From Candidatus Woesearchaeota archaeon (GTDB lineage: Archaea; Nanobdellota; Nanobdellia; Woesearchaeales; JACPJR01): a stretch of DNA of 64,000 nt. The stretch lies in the NCBI GenBank assembly GCA_016187565.1, contig JACPJR010000035.1, positions 17,698 to 81,697 on the forward strand. The letters are read 5' to 3'. The position numbers and the translations under genes are program-made. Below the pieces are notes generated by a model. That model made no database searches and was not told the DNA's origin. It worked only from the letters and a program-made list of their open reading frames with translations. This document shows, one piece after another, positions 20,209 through 27,362 of the stretch (positions within the stretch are counted from its first letter, which is position 1; every line of letters starts with the position of its first letter).

Positions 20209-21996
20209 TTATCGTAACCCCTCAAAATATTGCTGCAATGAAATATCTTTACGAAACTCGGGTACGAGATTTTCTTTTCGTGGTACAAGGTAATCTCCTA
20301 TAATCAAAAAGTCAATATCACTCTTGAGAAATGTTGCTACAGCCTCTTCAGGCCCGGAGATAATGGGTTCTTGAACATTAAATGAGGTGTTCAATACTAA
20401 AGGAACCCCCGTTATTTTTTTAAATGCAACAAGCAGCTTATGAAATCTCGGATTTATTGTTGCAGAAACAATCTGTATCCTACTCGTGCCATCTTCATGA
20501 ACTACTGCTGGAATTATTTTTCTCTTTTCTTCATTGACATGATGTGCTACTACCATGTATTGAGAAGCATTTGTTAGGTTTCCCTCAAACCAATCTTTTA
20601 CATCTTCTGCCAAAATCGAAGGACAAAATGGCCGAAAGGGTTCTCTAAATTTTACTTTGTGATTCAGAATGTTTCTGACTTTTTTCTGTCGTGGATCTGC
20701 AAGAATGCTCCTATTTCCCAAAGCTCGAGGGCCTACTTCCATCCTCCCTTGATGCCAAGCAATAATGTTACCTTGAGCAATAAGCAAAGCAGCAGCTTTT
20801 TCTGGTTCTGAGGAGGAGGTGTAGGTTAATCCTTTTTTATCCAAGAAAGTTTTTATTTCATCAGATGAATGCGTAATGCCAAGATACGGACTTTCTTGGA
20901 CATACCGTCGTGATTTACCGAGTATAATGTTCCAAATAACGTATGCCGCTCCGATTGCAGTTCCTGCATCATGGGCAGCTGGCTGAATAAAAATATCATC
21001 AAAAAGATTTTGCTCAACGAGTTTTCCATTTGCTGCACAATTTAAAGCAACGCCACCAGCAAGACAGAGATATTTTTCTTTTGTTTCTTCTTTAAGATAT
21101 TTTGCTAATCTGATCATTATTGTTTCAGTAACCTCCTGCAATGCAGCTGCAAGATCTGCATATCTCTTGGTTTTTTCAGTAACTTGTCTGATTGGTTTAT
21201 TTCTTTTTGGTAAGCCGAAAAGGTTTATTATTTCAGTATAATCCTCTATTCTGAATTTCATGATTGCATCATCAACCGTAAAAACGCCATGGTTATCAAC
21301 AGTTACAATTTCAGCAAACTGATTTCGATAAATTGAAGCGTCACCATACGCTGCAAGCCCCATTACTTTACATGCGTCATACTCACTGAATCCTAAAAAC
21401 GTTGAAAACTTCTCCCAGAGGAATCCTAAAGAATGAGGGTAATCTATTGACAGGATCTTCTTCATACTGTTATTTCTGCCATGATAGAGTGTTGTTGATT
21501 CGTATTCACCAATTCCATCAATGACCATAATGGCAGCAGTGCCAAAGGGAGAAACAAAAAAAGTGCTTGCTGCGTGACAATCGTGATGATCAAGAAAAAA
21601 AAATTCTCCTCTAAACCCCTGCTTGCGTAGCTTCATTTCAACACTCATTGCCTTTTCACAGAAAAGTTCCTCTGCTTTTGCTTCTCCAAAATCATTAGTA
21701 ATGGTGTAAGGATGTACATGATGAAGATGAAAGTCAAGTCTCTTTTGAGGATTAAAAGAAAACCCAATAGAATCTATATCTCCAAGACTTATTTTTCTCT
21801 TTTCGTGTTTACTTGCTTCTTCGAGACAATACCGAATAGCCTGCTCAGGTAATTGGTCAGGATTATCTATGCGTGCTTTTTTTCCGTGTTTGATTCTATT
21901 AAGCCGTTCTTCTTCTATAGCTGCAATTATTTTTCCATTGTTGATCAAACATGCAGCTGATTCATGATAGACTGCATTGACGCCGAGAATTAACAT
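20209..21996 (-). CDS. carbamoyltransferase, NodU/CmcH/TobZ family
   Basis: 595 aa. The N-terminal ~360 residues are the actin-like (Kae1-like) domain: ILGVNAVYHESAACLINNGK, EEERLNRIKHGKKA, DHHDCHAASTFFVSPFGTAA with the metal-binding His residues, VIDGIGEYESTTLYHG, and LCLAGGVALNCAANGKLVE. The C-terminal domain carries EVGPRALGNRSILADPR and KFREPFRPFCPSIL. The family uses carbamoyl phosphate and ATP to make carbamoyl-AMP and transfers the carbamoyl group to a hydroxyl of an antibiotic, Nod factor or sugar. The acceptor here is unknown. The start overlaps the methyltransferase stop by 7 nt, so coordinated expression is likely. Confidence 0.93.
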   Translation of the reverse strand: MLILGVNAVYHESAACLINNGKIIAAIEEERLNRIKHGKKARIDNPDQLPEQAIRYCLEEASKHEKRKISLGDIDSIGFSFNPQKRLDFHLHHVHPYTITNDFGEAKAEELFCEKAMSVEMKLRKQGFRGEFFFLDHHDCHAASTFFVSPFGTAAIMVIDGIGEYESTTLYHGRNNSMKKILSIDYPHSLGFLWEKFSTFLGFSEYDACKVMGLAAYGDASIYRNQFAEIVTVDNHGVFTVDDAIMKFRIEDYTEIINLFGLPKRNKPIRQVTEKTKRYADLAAALQEVTETIMIRLAKYLKEETKEKYLCLAGGVALNCAANGKLVEQNLFDDIFIQPAAHDAGTAIGAAYVIWNIILGKSRRYVQESPYLGITHSSDEIKTFLDKKGLTYTSSSEPEKAAALLIAQGNIIAWHQGRMEVGPRALGNRSILADPRQKKVRNILNHKVKFREPFRPFCPSILAEDVKDWFEGNLTNASQYMVVAHHVNEEKRKIIPAVVHEDGTSRIQIVSATINPRFHKLLVAFKKITGVPLVLNTSFNVQEPIISGPEEAVATFLKSDIDFLIIGDYLVPRKENLVPEFRKDISLQQYFEGLR

Positions 21997-22724
21997 CTTT
22001 GCCTCCGCAATTCATATATCTTGAATAGTGCCTGCTGTATACCTTGAGATACAGGTGTCTGTTCAACAACCCGGATAATCTCGTAACCATGTTCAATTGC
22101 TCTTTTTCCTGGATCGTTATCTCGTACATCTTCATTTTCTGCAAGAGTTAGCCATGGAAGAAGGTAATGTGCATCATGAGTAGCATATGTAGATACTTGG
22201 GTAAAGTATTGTCCAAGTAACTCTGTTCCACCCAACATCATTCTTGTCCAATCCTTCCCCGCAACAGGATCTGCTGCAAAGAAAGGATGATTGAAGATAT
22301 GAACCTCTGATAGAGGTCGTTCACCATAATGTTGAAACAGATCACTTTGAAAAACATCACAGATATGATCTAAACTATTAGATCTCACATTTCGCCGTGC
22401 ATTGTTGACTGCACGTTCATCAATATCAGGCATGTACACTTTTCGTGCACCAAGTAAAGCAGCGGCTATACCCACAATTCCCGAACCTGTTCCCATATCA
22501 GTGACTCTTTTATCTCTCACAAGATCAAGAAAATCGCAGAGATAATTGACCATCTGCATTCCAGAATTCATAATCATAGGATTGGCAACATAGGGATCGA
22601 CATCTAATAGTAACGTACCACCCCTCAAAGGGAGAACGATGGTTTCAGTCTGATGCTGTTGTTCATACGCTGTGATTTGTTTCCTGACTTGTTCTTCTTG
22701 TGCTTGAGTAAGCATGTTTCTCAT
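21990..22724 (-). CDS. class I SAM-dependent methyltransferase, first gene of carbamoyltransferase operon
   Basis: 244 aa. Motif I VTDMGTGSGIVGIAAALLGA (~90-109), acidic strand end YMPDIDERAVNNAR, and IFNHPFFAADP (~143-153) in the place of the NPPY/NPPF catalytic motif, with His instead of the first Pro. An ATG at 22715 is an alternative start. Overlaps the carbamoyltransferase gene by 7 nt. Divergent from TrmB gene 2, like the methyltransferase/TrmB pair at 8151-10016. Substrate unknown; a small-molecule or protein Asn/Gln-type target is possible but unproven. Confidence 0.85.
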   Translation of the reverse strand: MRNMLTQAQEEQVRKQITAYEQQHQTETIVLPLRGGTLLLDVDPYVANPMIMNSGMQMVNYLCDFLDLVRDKRVTDMGTGSGIVGIAAALLGARKVYMPDIDERAVNNARRNVRSNSLDHICDVFQSDLFQHYGERPLSEVHIFNHPFFAADPVAGKDWTRMMLGGTELLGQYFTQVSTYATHDAHYLLPWLTLAENEDVRDNDPGKRAIEHGYEIIRVVEQTPVSQGIQQALFKIYELRRQRC

Positions 22725-22729
22725 GATAT

Positions 22730-22817
22730 GACCCCCTCAATTGTTACTACCTAGTTGGGACTCTTTTGATATAAATATTATTGTCCCCTTAGGGGGTCGT
22801 AAATAGAAAGATTTATA
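22730..22817. promoter_or_regulatory. inverted GACCCCCT sites between methyltransferase operon and TrmB gene 2
   Basis: GACCCCCT (22730-22737) and its exact reverse complement AGGGGGTC (22791-22798) are 53 nt apart in the divergent promoter region; the second is part of a compact imperfect palindrome GTCCCCTTAGGGGGTC (22783-22798). It lies 13 nt before a TATA element (ATTTATA, 22811-22817) whose centre is ~27 nt before the ATG at 22842. The layout suggests binding by the TrmB protein itself (inference). Confidence 0.55.
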
Positions 22818-22841
22818 ACAAAGCGCCCATAATGGACATGT

Positions 22842-23600
22842 ATGGATCAAAAATTACTCCAAGAAATTGGTCTTACCACTGGAGAAACAAAGGTATACCT
22901 TGCACTCCTCCACCTAGGAGAGACAAAAACAGGACCACTAGCAAAAGAAGCACAGGTATCATCCTCCAAGGTCTATAAAATTCTGGATAGGCTTATGAAA
23001 AAGGGTCTGGCTGGGTATATGACGAAAGGCAAGATAAAATATTTTACCGGTGTTGAGCCAAAAAGGATTTTGGATTATATAGAAGAACGAGAAAAGGAAC
23101 TACAAAGAAAGAAAGAGCTCGTGAAGCAGATCATTCCCCAACTGGAAATAGAACAACAACTAGCAGATAAGAGAACAAAAGCAACGCTCTATGAAGGATT
23201 CAAAGCAATAAGTAATTTTTATCGTCAGATTCTTTCTGAACTCAAGGCTAGTGATCACTACTTTGTTCTTGGTGCCCAGTATGGAGAAGAAATGCCAGGT
23301 GTGCGTGCGTTTTTTCATAATTATCACACCCAACGGATAAAAAAGAAGATCAAGGTAAAGATGCTCGCAAATTTCGGAACAAGAGATAACTTGGAACCAC
23401 CAACGTTTGTCTATGCTGATGTCCGATTTCTGCCTGAATATTTAGTCCCAAAAATGACAGTTGTGTTCTACCGCAATAAAACATTCATTTTCTTTTTAAC
23501 CAAGAATCCACAGGGATTCCTCTTAGAAAGTGAAGAAGTTACCAAGAGTTTTAAGATCTACTTTGAAACACTTTGGAAAATGAGCACAAAAACAAGGTAA
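22842..23600 (+). CDS. TrmB-family transcriptional regulator 2
   Basis: 252 aa. Winged helix at the N-terminus (LTTGETKVYLALLHLGETK; AKEAQVSSSKVYKILDRLMK; GLAGYMTKGKIKYFTGVEP), then a charged coiled coil (EEREKELQRKKELVKQI), then the effector module (TLYEGFKAISNFYRQIL ... FFHNYHTQRIKKKIKVKML ... IYFETLWKM). Same length class as regulators 1 and 3, lacking the C-terminal sugar-binding domain of classical TrmB. Leaderless start relative to the TATA box at 22811. Divergent from the methyltransferase-carbamoyltransferase operon, its most likely target. Confidence 0.9.
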   Translation: MDQKLLQEIGLTTGETKVYLALLHLGETKTGPLAKEAQVSSSKVYKILDRLMKKGLAGYMTKGKIKYFTGVEPKRILDYIEEREKELQRKKELVKQIIPQLEIEQQLADKRTKATLYEGFKAISNFYRQILSELKASDHYFVLGAQYGEEMPGVRAFFHNYHTQRIKKKIKVKMLANFGTRDNLEPPTFVYADVRFLPEYLVPKMTVVFYRNKTFIFFLTKNPQGFLLESEEVTKSFKIYFETLWKMSTKTR

Positions 23601-23643
23601 CACATTTATAGAATGCTATAATAGAAAACCTAAATTTTTAATA

Positions 23644-23934
23644 TTATAAAATTGTAGGGCGAATACCCACTGATTCACTAAAAAATTTCTTTGAAATTTT
23701 TGGTGTCCCAGAAATTGCTTTGCAATTTCTTAGGATATCTGTGGGATGAAGCCCGTCGCCTCCTTCTCGTGTTTGTGCAAAAAGCAGGAGAAGCTCTGAG
23801 CGAAGCAAAAGCAGATTTTCTTTGAGATTCTTCTCAAACTCAATAATATAAGGTTTTGTCGTCTTGCGCTTTCTTGCTTTTTTGTAAGCGAGAAAAAGAT
23901 TATCGTAAGAGCATAATGCGCCATATAAATCCAT
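23644..23934 (-). pseudogene. 5' fragment of a DGR reverse transcriptase
   Basis: Residues from the ATG at 23934, MDLYGALCSYDNLFLAYKKA followed by RKRKTTKPYIIEFEKNLKEN and LLLLRSELL, match the conserved N-terminus of diversity-generating-retroelement reverse transcriptases (Y-[ED]-N-L-x-x-A-[YF]-x-K-A-R, then F-E-x-N-L-x-x-N-L-x-x-L). The likeness ends near 23785. Beyond that the frame reads unrelated sequence, crosses the double-hairpin element and stops at 23644. The palm domain with the YxDD site is absent, so no active enzyme is encoded here. It lies just downstream of the template repeat, the usual DGR position. The replacing sequence (GATGAAGCCCGTCGCC, EATGF in another frame) may be an IS200/IS605 remnant. 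Confidence 0.75.
23678..23733. repeat. double-hairpin element, copy A
   Basis: Outer CTA/TAG (23678-23680, 23731-23733) encloses hairpin 1 AAAAATTTC-TTT-GAAATTTTT (23681-23701), linker GGTGTCCC, and hairpin 2 AGAAATTGC-TTT-GCAATTTCT (23710-23730). The core ATTTTTGGTGTCCCAGAAAT matches copy B at 25504-25551 in 18 of 20 positions, while the hairpin tips differ. A wider imperfect stem, GGGC..CCCAC with GTGGG..GCCC, brackets it (23657-23754). Confidence 0.7.
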
Positions 23935-23961
23935 AATGAAAATCCTCGACAAAAGGTCATT

Positions 23962-24043
23962 CCGAAAGCGCCATTGTTGTTGTCGAGGTTCCTGTTGTTG
24001 CCATTGACATTGAAGCCGTTGTCAGGGCCATAGACACGCAACC
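23962..24043 (-). repeat. DGR template repeat (TR)
   Basis: 82 nt, read on the minus strand, nearly identical to the variable repeat at 24271-24355 except at adenines. In the coding frame of the target, 13 base changes fall at TR adenines (TAT to TTT, AAC to TTC, GTC, GAC or TGC, AAT to GAT or GGT), one change is not at an adenine (TTC to GTC), and the variable repeat has one extra codon. TR codons are mostly AAC/AAT, the usual hallmark. The upstream spacer can fold: GCCATTTTACT (24053-24063) is the exact complement of AGTAAAATGGC (24145-24155). The 184-nt spacer between target gene and TR shows no gene. Confidence 0.88.
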
Positions 24044-24227
24044 CAAGCGCTAGCCATTTTACTTATCTCTCACCGCAGGTTCAGCCGTATAACCCTAGGA
24101 TTATGTGTCCCTGCTGAATTTCATAGCTTCCAATGGACAGCCTTAGTAAAATGGCGTGTGGCCTTTAAACCATTGTTCATGGCTGTCGAGGCAAAAATAA
24201 AATAAGAAGGATTATATTTAATTCTTT

Positions 24228-24947
24228 CTACTTTTTTGCGCCGCCTCCGGCGGTTTTTTCAAAACGCACCCCGAAAGCGCCACCGTCGTTGCAGTCGAGG
24301 AACCTGACGTCGCCATCGACATTGACGCCGAAGTCAGGGCCAAAGACACGCAACCTATTTACATACGGACCTCCTTGAAATTTAGCATAATCCTTATTGC
24401 CAAAAACCATTGATTGGGAGCCTCTTCCTTGTTCTTTTAGCCAATCGCCATAATCCTGAGCTTTGATTCTCAAACTTTCATCAGAAAACAATCTAGATGT
24501 TAATTCAAACTGACCAAATTCAGAAACGAGTATGTCTGTTTGTCCATGATTAGCAGTAAATGCAGTGCCTTTTCCTAGCATTTCATCAACAATACCATAA
24601 ACCGAATCTCTTTGATTATTAGGAAGAACACATTCTCTGCCTTGCTTATGTGCTTCAACTAAATTAGGTATGCCGACGAGGTTGCTTATTGCTCCATCTG
24701 GGACTATAACAACCTGATTGGTTCTATCATCATAAAATACATCAGCATTTGTCCTGCTGTAAGGGTTAAATGTATCTTTTGGTCCTTGTACTCGAAGAAA
24801 ACCTAATTCTGCTGGGGAAACCATATGCATGCCATGAACTGCAAAAGCCGCTTCCTGGACATCCAATGGCGCTTCTTTGTAGCCATAAGTAACAGTGTAT
24901 AATCCTGCTTGCGTTTTACTGACCTTCATTTCCAGATTAGGATTCAT
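24228..24947 (-). CDS. DGR target protein with C-terminal variable region
   Basis: 239 aa, no signal peptide. The start at 24947 has GGAGGC 8 nt upstream and a TATA box (TTTATATA) near 25000. The C-terminal ~45 residues (FQGGPYVNRLRVFGPDFGVN, then DGDVRFLDCNDGGAFGVRF) contain the variable repeat and have the look of the C-type-lectin-like fold of DGR targets, with the terminal GAFGVRF strand fixed by the invariant repeat end. The N-terminal ~190 residues (TVTYGYKEAPLDVQEAAFAV; MVSPAELGFLRVQGP) include KYAK-type segments but no family I can name. The stop is preceded by a GC hairpin. Predicted cytoplasmic or non-classically exported ligand binder. Confidence 0.88.
   Translation of the reverse strand: MNPNLEMKVSKTQAGLYTVTYGYKEAPLDVQEAAFAVHGMHMVSPAELGFLRVQGPKDTFNPYSRTNADVFYDDRTNQVVIVPDGAISNLVGIPNLVEAHKQGRECVLPNNQRDSVYGIVDEMLGKGTAFTANHGQTDILVSEFGQFELTSRLFSDESLRIKAQDYGDWLKEQGRGSQSMVFGNKDYAKFQGGPYVNRLRVFGPDFGVNVDGDVRFLDCNDGGAFGVRFEKTAGGGAKK
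24271..24355 (-). repeat. DGR variable repeat (VR)
   Basis: 85 nt inside the 3' end of the target gene. It starts with GGTTGCGTGTCT and ends with GGCGCTTTCGG on the minus strand; both ends match the template repeat exactly. Just 3' of the VR lies a perfect hairpin CCGCC-GGA-GGCGG (24241-24253), in the place of the hairpin/cruciform that assists target recognition in known DGRs. After the shared end the two copies diverge (GGTGCGTTTT versus AATGACCTTTT), as expected for IMH and IMH*. Confidence 0.88.
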
Positions 24948-25033
24948 TTTGTTAAGCCTCCAATAAGAGTATGTAAGACTAGAAAAATGCTTTGATATAT
25001 AAATCTTTCTTTTTTGATGTTACTACAAAGTGG

Positions 25034-25644
25034 CTAATGCTCTTGTGTGAAGCCGCCTATTTTAAGCTGCCCTTTCAATTCTTGCGGGCATCCATAAATA
25101 TCAAACTCAAAAACAGATTTGCCCATCTGCTCCTGAATATATCTCTTGACTTGCTCTTGCGAAACGTGTCCAGCAGAGCCGCAGTAACAACCTCTTGCCC
25201 AGAGAGCATCAAATCCTTTTCCAAAATCTGCTTGTATCCCAAGTATTTCAAATCTGGAAATACCCGCCTTAATTGAATTGAAGTATTACCCTTTAACTTA
25301 TGAATGATTTTGAAAGGTGTTACTGTCGGTTTTGTGCCTACAAACAAGTGCAAATGGTCTGGCATTATCTCCAGAGCAAGATTGTTTAAGCTCAATTCTT
25401 GGCATTGTCCGTCAATAATTGTTTTTAAGACTTCTCTTACTTTGCCTATCAAAATTGGTTTCCTGTACTTTGGAATCCAAATAATATGATAATTGATATT
25501 GTGCACAAAAATCGGAGATTTTTGGCATCCCAGAAATCATTGATTTCTGTGATATTTGCAATGATGAGAAGTTCTCACCGTTGCTATTTTACTCTCGATT
25601 TTGTACACTTCAGGATTGAAGTGCGGATATTTGTTTTTAGTCAT
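25034..25644 (-). pseudogene. tnpA: IS200/IS605-type tnpA transposase, broken twice
   Basis: Y1 (HUH) transposase. The original start is probably ATG 25644 after GAGGTGG: MTKNKYPHFNPEVYKIESKI, with ...RTSHHCKY before the break. A 48-bp element (25504-25551) inserts a TGA. The frame resumes as NINYHIIWIPKYRKPILIG with the HUH motif EIMPDHLHLFV, then shifts near 25225-25240. In the new frame ADFGKGFDALWARGCYCG and VSQEQVKRYIQEQ appear, the latter with the expected catalytic Tyr, ending at 25034. The longest intact frame (25075-25506) therefore lacks the Tyr and is inactive. No tnpB is present. Confidence 0.85.
25504..25551. mobile_element. 48-bp double-hairpin element, copy B, inserted in tnpA
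   Basis: Hairpin 1 CAAAAATC-GGA-GATTTTTG (25506-25524), linker GCATCCC, hairpin 2 AGAAATCA-T-TGATTTCT (25532-25548). TGTG occurs at 25500-25503 and again at 25548-25551, consistent with a 4-bp target duplication. Removing 48 bp restores the transposase reading CKY-HNINYH without a stop. Too short to encode anything; must be mobilised in trans, or be the product of a fold-back event. Confidence 0.7.
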
Positions 25645-25722
25645 TGCGACCACCTCACTTTGAAGGTGGTTGCTTGTATCAAGAGGGAAAAGTTTAAGTA
25701 AAATGGTTTGCGTGAGAAACCC

Positions 25723-25736
25723 CCAGCTTTAGCTGG
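25723..25736. repeat. subterminal palindrome, likely IS200/IS605 left end
   Basis: CCAGCT-TT-AGCTGG (25723-25736) lies about 80 nt before the start of tnpA on the minus strand, where the left-end hairpin recognised by TnpA is expected. The opposite end is not clearly identified. Confidence 0.4.
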
Positions 25737-25776
25737 ATTTATTTTGGGAGTATGTTATTTGTTAGGTTTTCTAGTA

Positions 25777-25822
25777 TATAATAGAGGAAAAAACATAGTA
25801 AATACTATTATCCTCTATTATA
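25777..25822. terminator. long inverted repeat downstream of kinase gene
   Basis: TATAATAGAGGA (25777-25788) pairs perfectly with TCCTCTATTATA (25811-25822); inside, ATAGT pairs with ACTAT (25795-25808). It lies 14 nt past the kinase stop, so it may end that transcript; a small palindromic insertion is the alternative. Confidence 0.4.
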
Positions 25823-25835
25823 GTTCCCGAATGAT

Positions 25836-26450
25836 TTAGGTTATGAACTCCTTTGTGATTTCTACAAATATTTCTTTATTTCGCTCAGATTTATAATTTT
25901 TGGTAAGTTTAAGTACACGCTCATCATTGATCTGAAATCCTTTTTGAGAGAGCATTTTCCTAAGCTTTTTTCCCAGTAAAAATTGGCAAAATTGGGTAAC
26001 ATTCTGTGGCTTTTCAGTGTACCTGCAACGCTCAAAATCAATCATTATGGGCTTTCCTTCGTGAGTAACAAGAATGTGTTTTACTGGATGATGCATCTCT
26101 TCTTTGGTTAAGCCATGCTGGTCAAGAAGATAACATTGATCAAAAATATCTTTCAAGACATTACCGATCTGTGCCTTGGTTGCAGAAGCAATGAAATCAA
26201 GGATTGCGACACCATCAACAAACTCGTAGATAAGTTCATGCTCCGACGAAGCAATCAGTCGAGGACCAATGCCATACTGATTTACCTTTTGAAGCATTTT
26301 TCCTTCATACTCAATACGAAAGTATGCATGACTGTGTGGATTCTTCTGCTTAATACAGACTTTTCTATCCTCTAATTCAGCAGTGTAAACAACTCCACGT
26401 TTTCCTTTGGCAAGAAAGGTTTTATTGGTAAGCTGGTCAGTAAGCTGCAT
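25836..26450 (-). CDS. predicted Ser/Thr protein kinase, COG2112/Bud32-like
   Basis: 204 aa, the small archaeal kinase type. N-lobe: FLAKGKRGVVYTAELEDRKV with a short glycine loop, KVCIKQKNPHSHAYFRIEYE with the catalytic Lys and the following Glu. Hinge: LIYEFVDGVAILDFI. Catalytic region: KEEMHHPVKHILVTHEGKP, where the usual HxD...N reads HHPVKHIL, then IMIDFERCRYTEKPQNV as the DFG-equivalent. The missing canonical Asp/Asn is typical of this family as I recall it. Substrates unknown. Monocistronic; followed by a stem structure at 25777-25822. Confidence 0.85.
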   Translation of the reverse strand: MQLTDQLTNKTFLAKGKRGVVYTAELEDRKVCIKQKNPHSHAYFRIEYEGKMLQKVNQYGIGPRLIASSEHELIYEFVDGVAILDFIASATKAQIGNVLKDIFDQCYLLDQHGLTKEEMHHPVKHILVTHEGKPIMIDFERCRYTEKPQNVTQFCQFLLGKKLRKMLSQKGFQINDERVLKLTKNYKSERNKEIFVEITKEFIT

Positions 26451-26509
26451 CGAAAAAAATAAAATACACCAGGCTATAAAAGTGTTGCGGAAAACCGAGA
26501 TAAACTAAA

Positions 26510-27145
26510 TTACTGCATGTTCAATCTGAGGAAGGCTCCGAGATTGTAGTCAAACTTATTCGTTTCAGTCATGTCAAGGGCAACACCTAACTCAAAGGGA
26601 TCTTTACCTAAACCAGCTCTCAGTCTTTGCAGACTGAAATTATGTTGCCTTCCCACATTGGAAATACCCTCTGCATTCAGAACTAAGTGTACATCCCCCC
26701 TCAAAAAAGGACGATAACCTGCATTAACAAGCATCTCAGCATTTGTTTCTCCTTTAAGGCTACCAGTACCTAACACATAAGCGGTTAGGTCTCCATGTTT
26801 CTTAAAGTATTCAAACCCTAACCGCGGAACAACGCCCATGCCTGGAGCAGCTTGTGTTTCTAAAACAAGAGCAGATCCAACAAGAGATCCAACAGGAAGA
26901 TCATAGCTAAGGTCAGCTAAACCGAAGTAGCGTACTTGATTATGATAATCAACGGTTGTTCTATTTCGAGCAAAGAGATCCAGATGTGGTAAAATCTCGC
27001 TACTGGTCTTAAGATCTACGGTGGTATGCTGAGGAGTACTCATTACCTCTGCTGACCCTGCATTGGTGCCATATGGTGTTCCTGCAATCAACGATGTTAC
27101 TATTCCTGTACTGCATATTATGTTTTTTGCTTTTTGTTTTATCAT
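26510..27145 (-). CDS. secreted beta-strand-rich protein
   Basis: 211 aa from ATG 27145, selected because AGAGGTTGAT lies 8 nt upstream; a TTG 9 nt earlier is less likely. The N-terminus has a weak signal peptide (MIKQKAKNIICSTGIVTSLIAG). The mature part alternates hydrophobic and polar residues in short strands separated by turns (YFGLADLSYDLPVGSLVGSA; GRQHNFSLQRLRAGLG; FDYNLGAFLRLNMQ), a pattern like outer-membrane beta-barrels and ending near an aromatic-free strand. An outer membrane is not expected in archaea of this type, so this may be a surface beta protein. Follows the 32-aa peptide gene by 24 nt. Confidence 0.75.
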   Translation of the reverse strand: MIKQKAKNIICSTGIVTSLIAGTPYGTNAGSAEVMSTPQHTTVDLKTSSEILPHLDLFARNRTTVDYHNQVRYFGLADLSYDLPVGSLVGSALVLETQAAPGMGVVPRLGFEYFKKHGDLTAYVLGTGSLKGETNAEMLVNAGYRPFLRGDVHLVLNAEGISNVGRQHNFSLQRLRAGLGKDPFELGVALDMTETNKFDYNLGAFLRLNMQ

Positions 27146-27169
27146 CGTAATCAACCTCTGTCTATCTTG

Positions 27170-27268
27170 TTACTTAGGTAATATGACCGTACTCACGCCA
27201 CTTGGTGCATTTCCTCCTCCATCATATCTTGCACCTTCTATTTCGTCGTTTTCTATTTCCATTACCAT
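27170..27268 (-). CDS. 32-aa acidic/glycine peptide upstream of secreted beta protein
   Basis: A short frame with a strong GAGGTG ribosome binding site 6 nt before the ATG at 27268. The sequence reads MVMEIENDEIEGARYDGGG then NAPSGVSTVILPK: acidic N-terminal half, Gly-Gly-Gly hinge, neutral C-terminal half. No hydrophobic stretch. It begins the unit that continues into the secreted protein gene 24 nt downstream, and lies opposite TrmB gene 3. It could be a leader peptide, a regulatory peptide or a precursor peptide; the sequence alone does not decide. Confidence 0.5.
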   Translation of the reverse strand: MVMEIENDEIEGARYDGGGNAPSGVSTVILPK

Positions 27269-27362
27269 AGTTCACACCTCACTTACATTCACTTAAATTT
27301 TGAATGTTGTGTAAGATCTTAACCAAGCAGTAGCAAAAGGAAACTATTAAAATATTTATAAC

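Noticed and set aside
23730..24041. The 103-codon frame across the template repeat taken as a second target protein
   Set aside because: Its first 28 residues are the asparagine-rich translation of the template repeat, and after it the frame runs into the RT gene in a wrong frame; there is no independent start signal.
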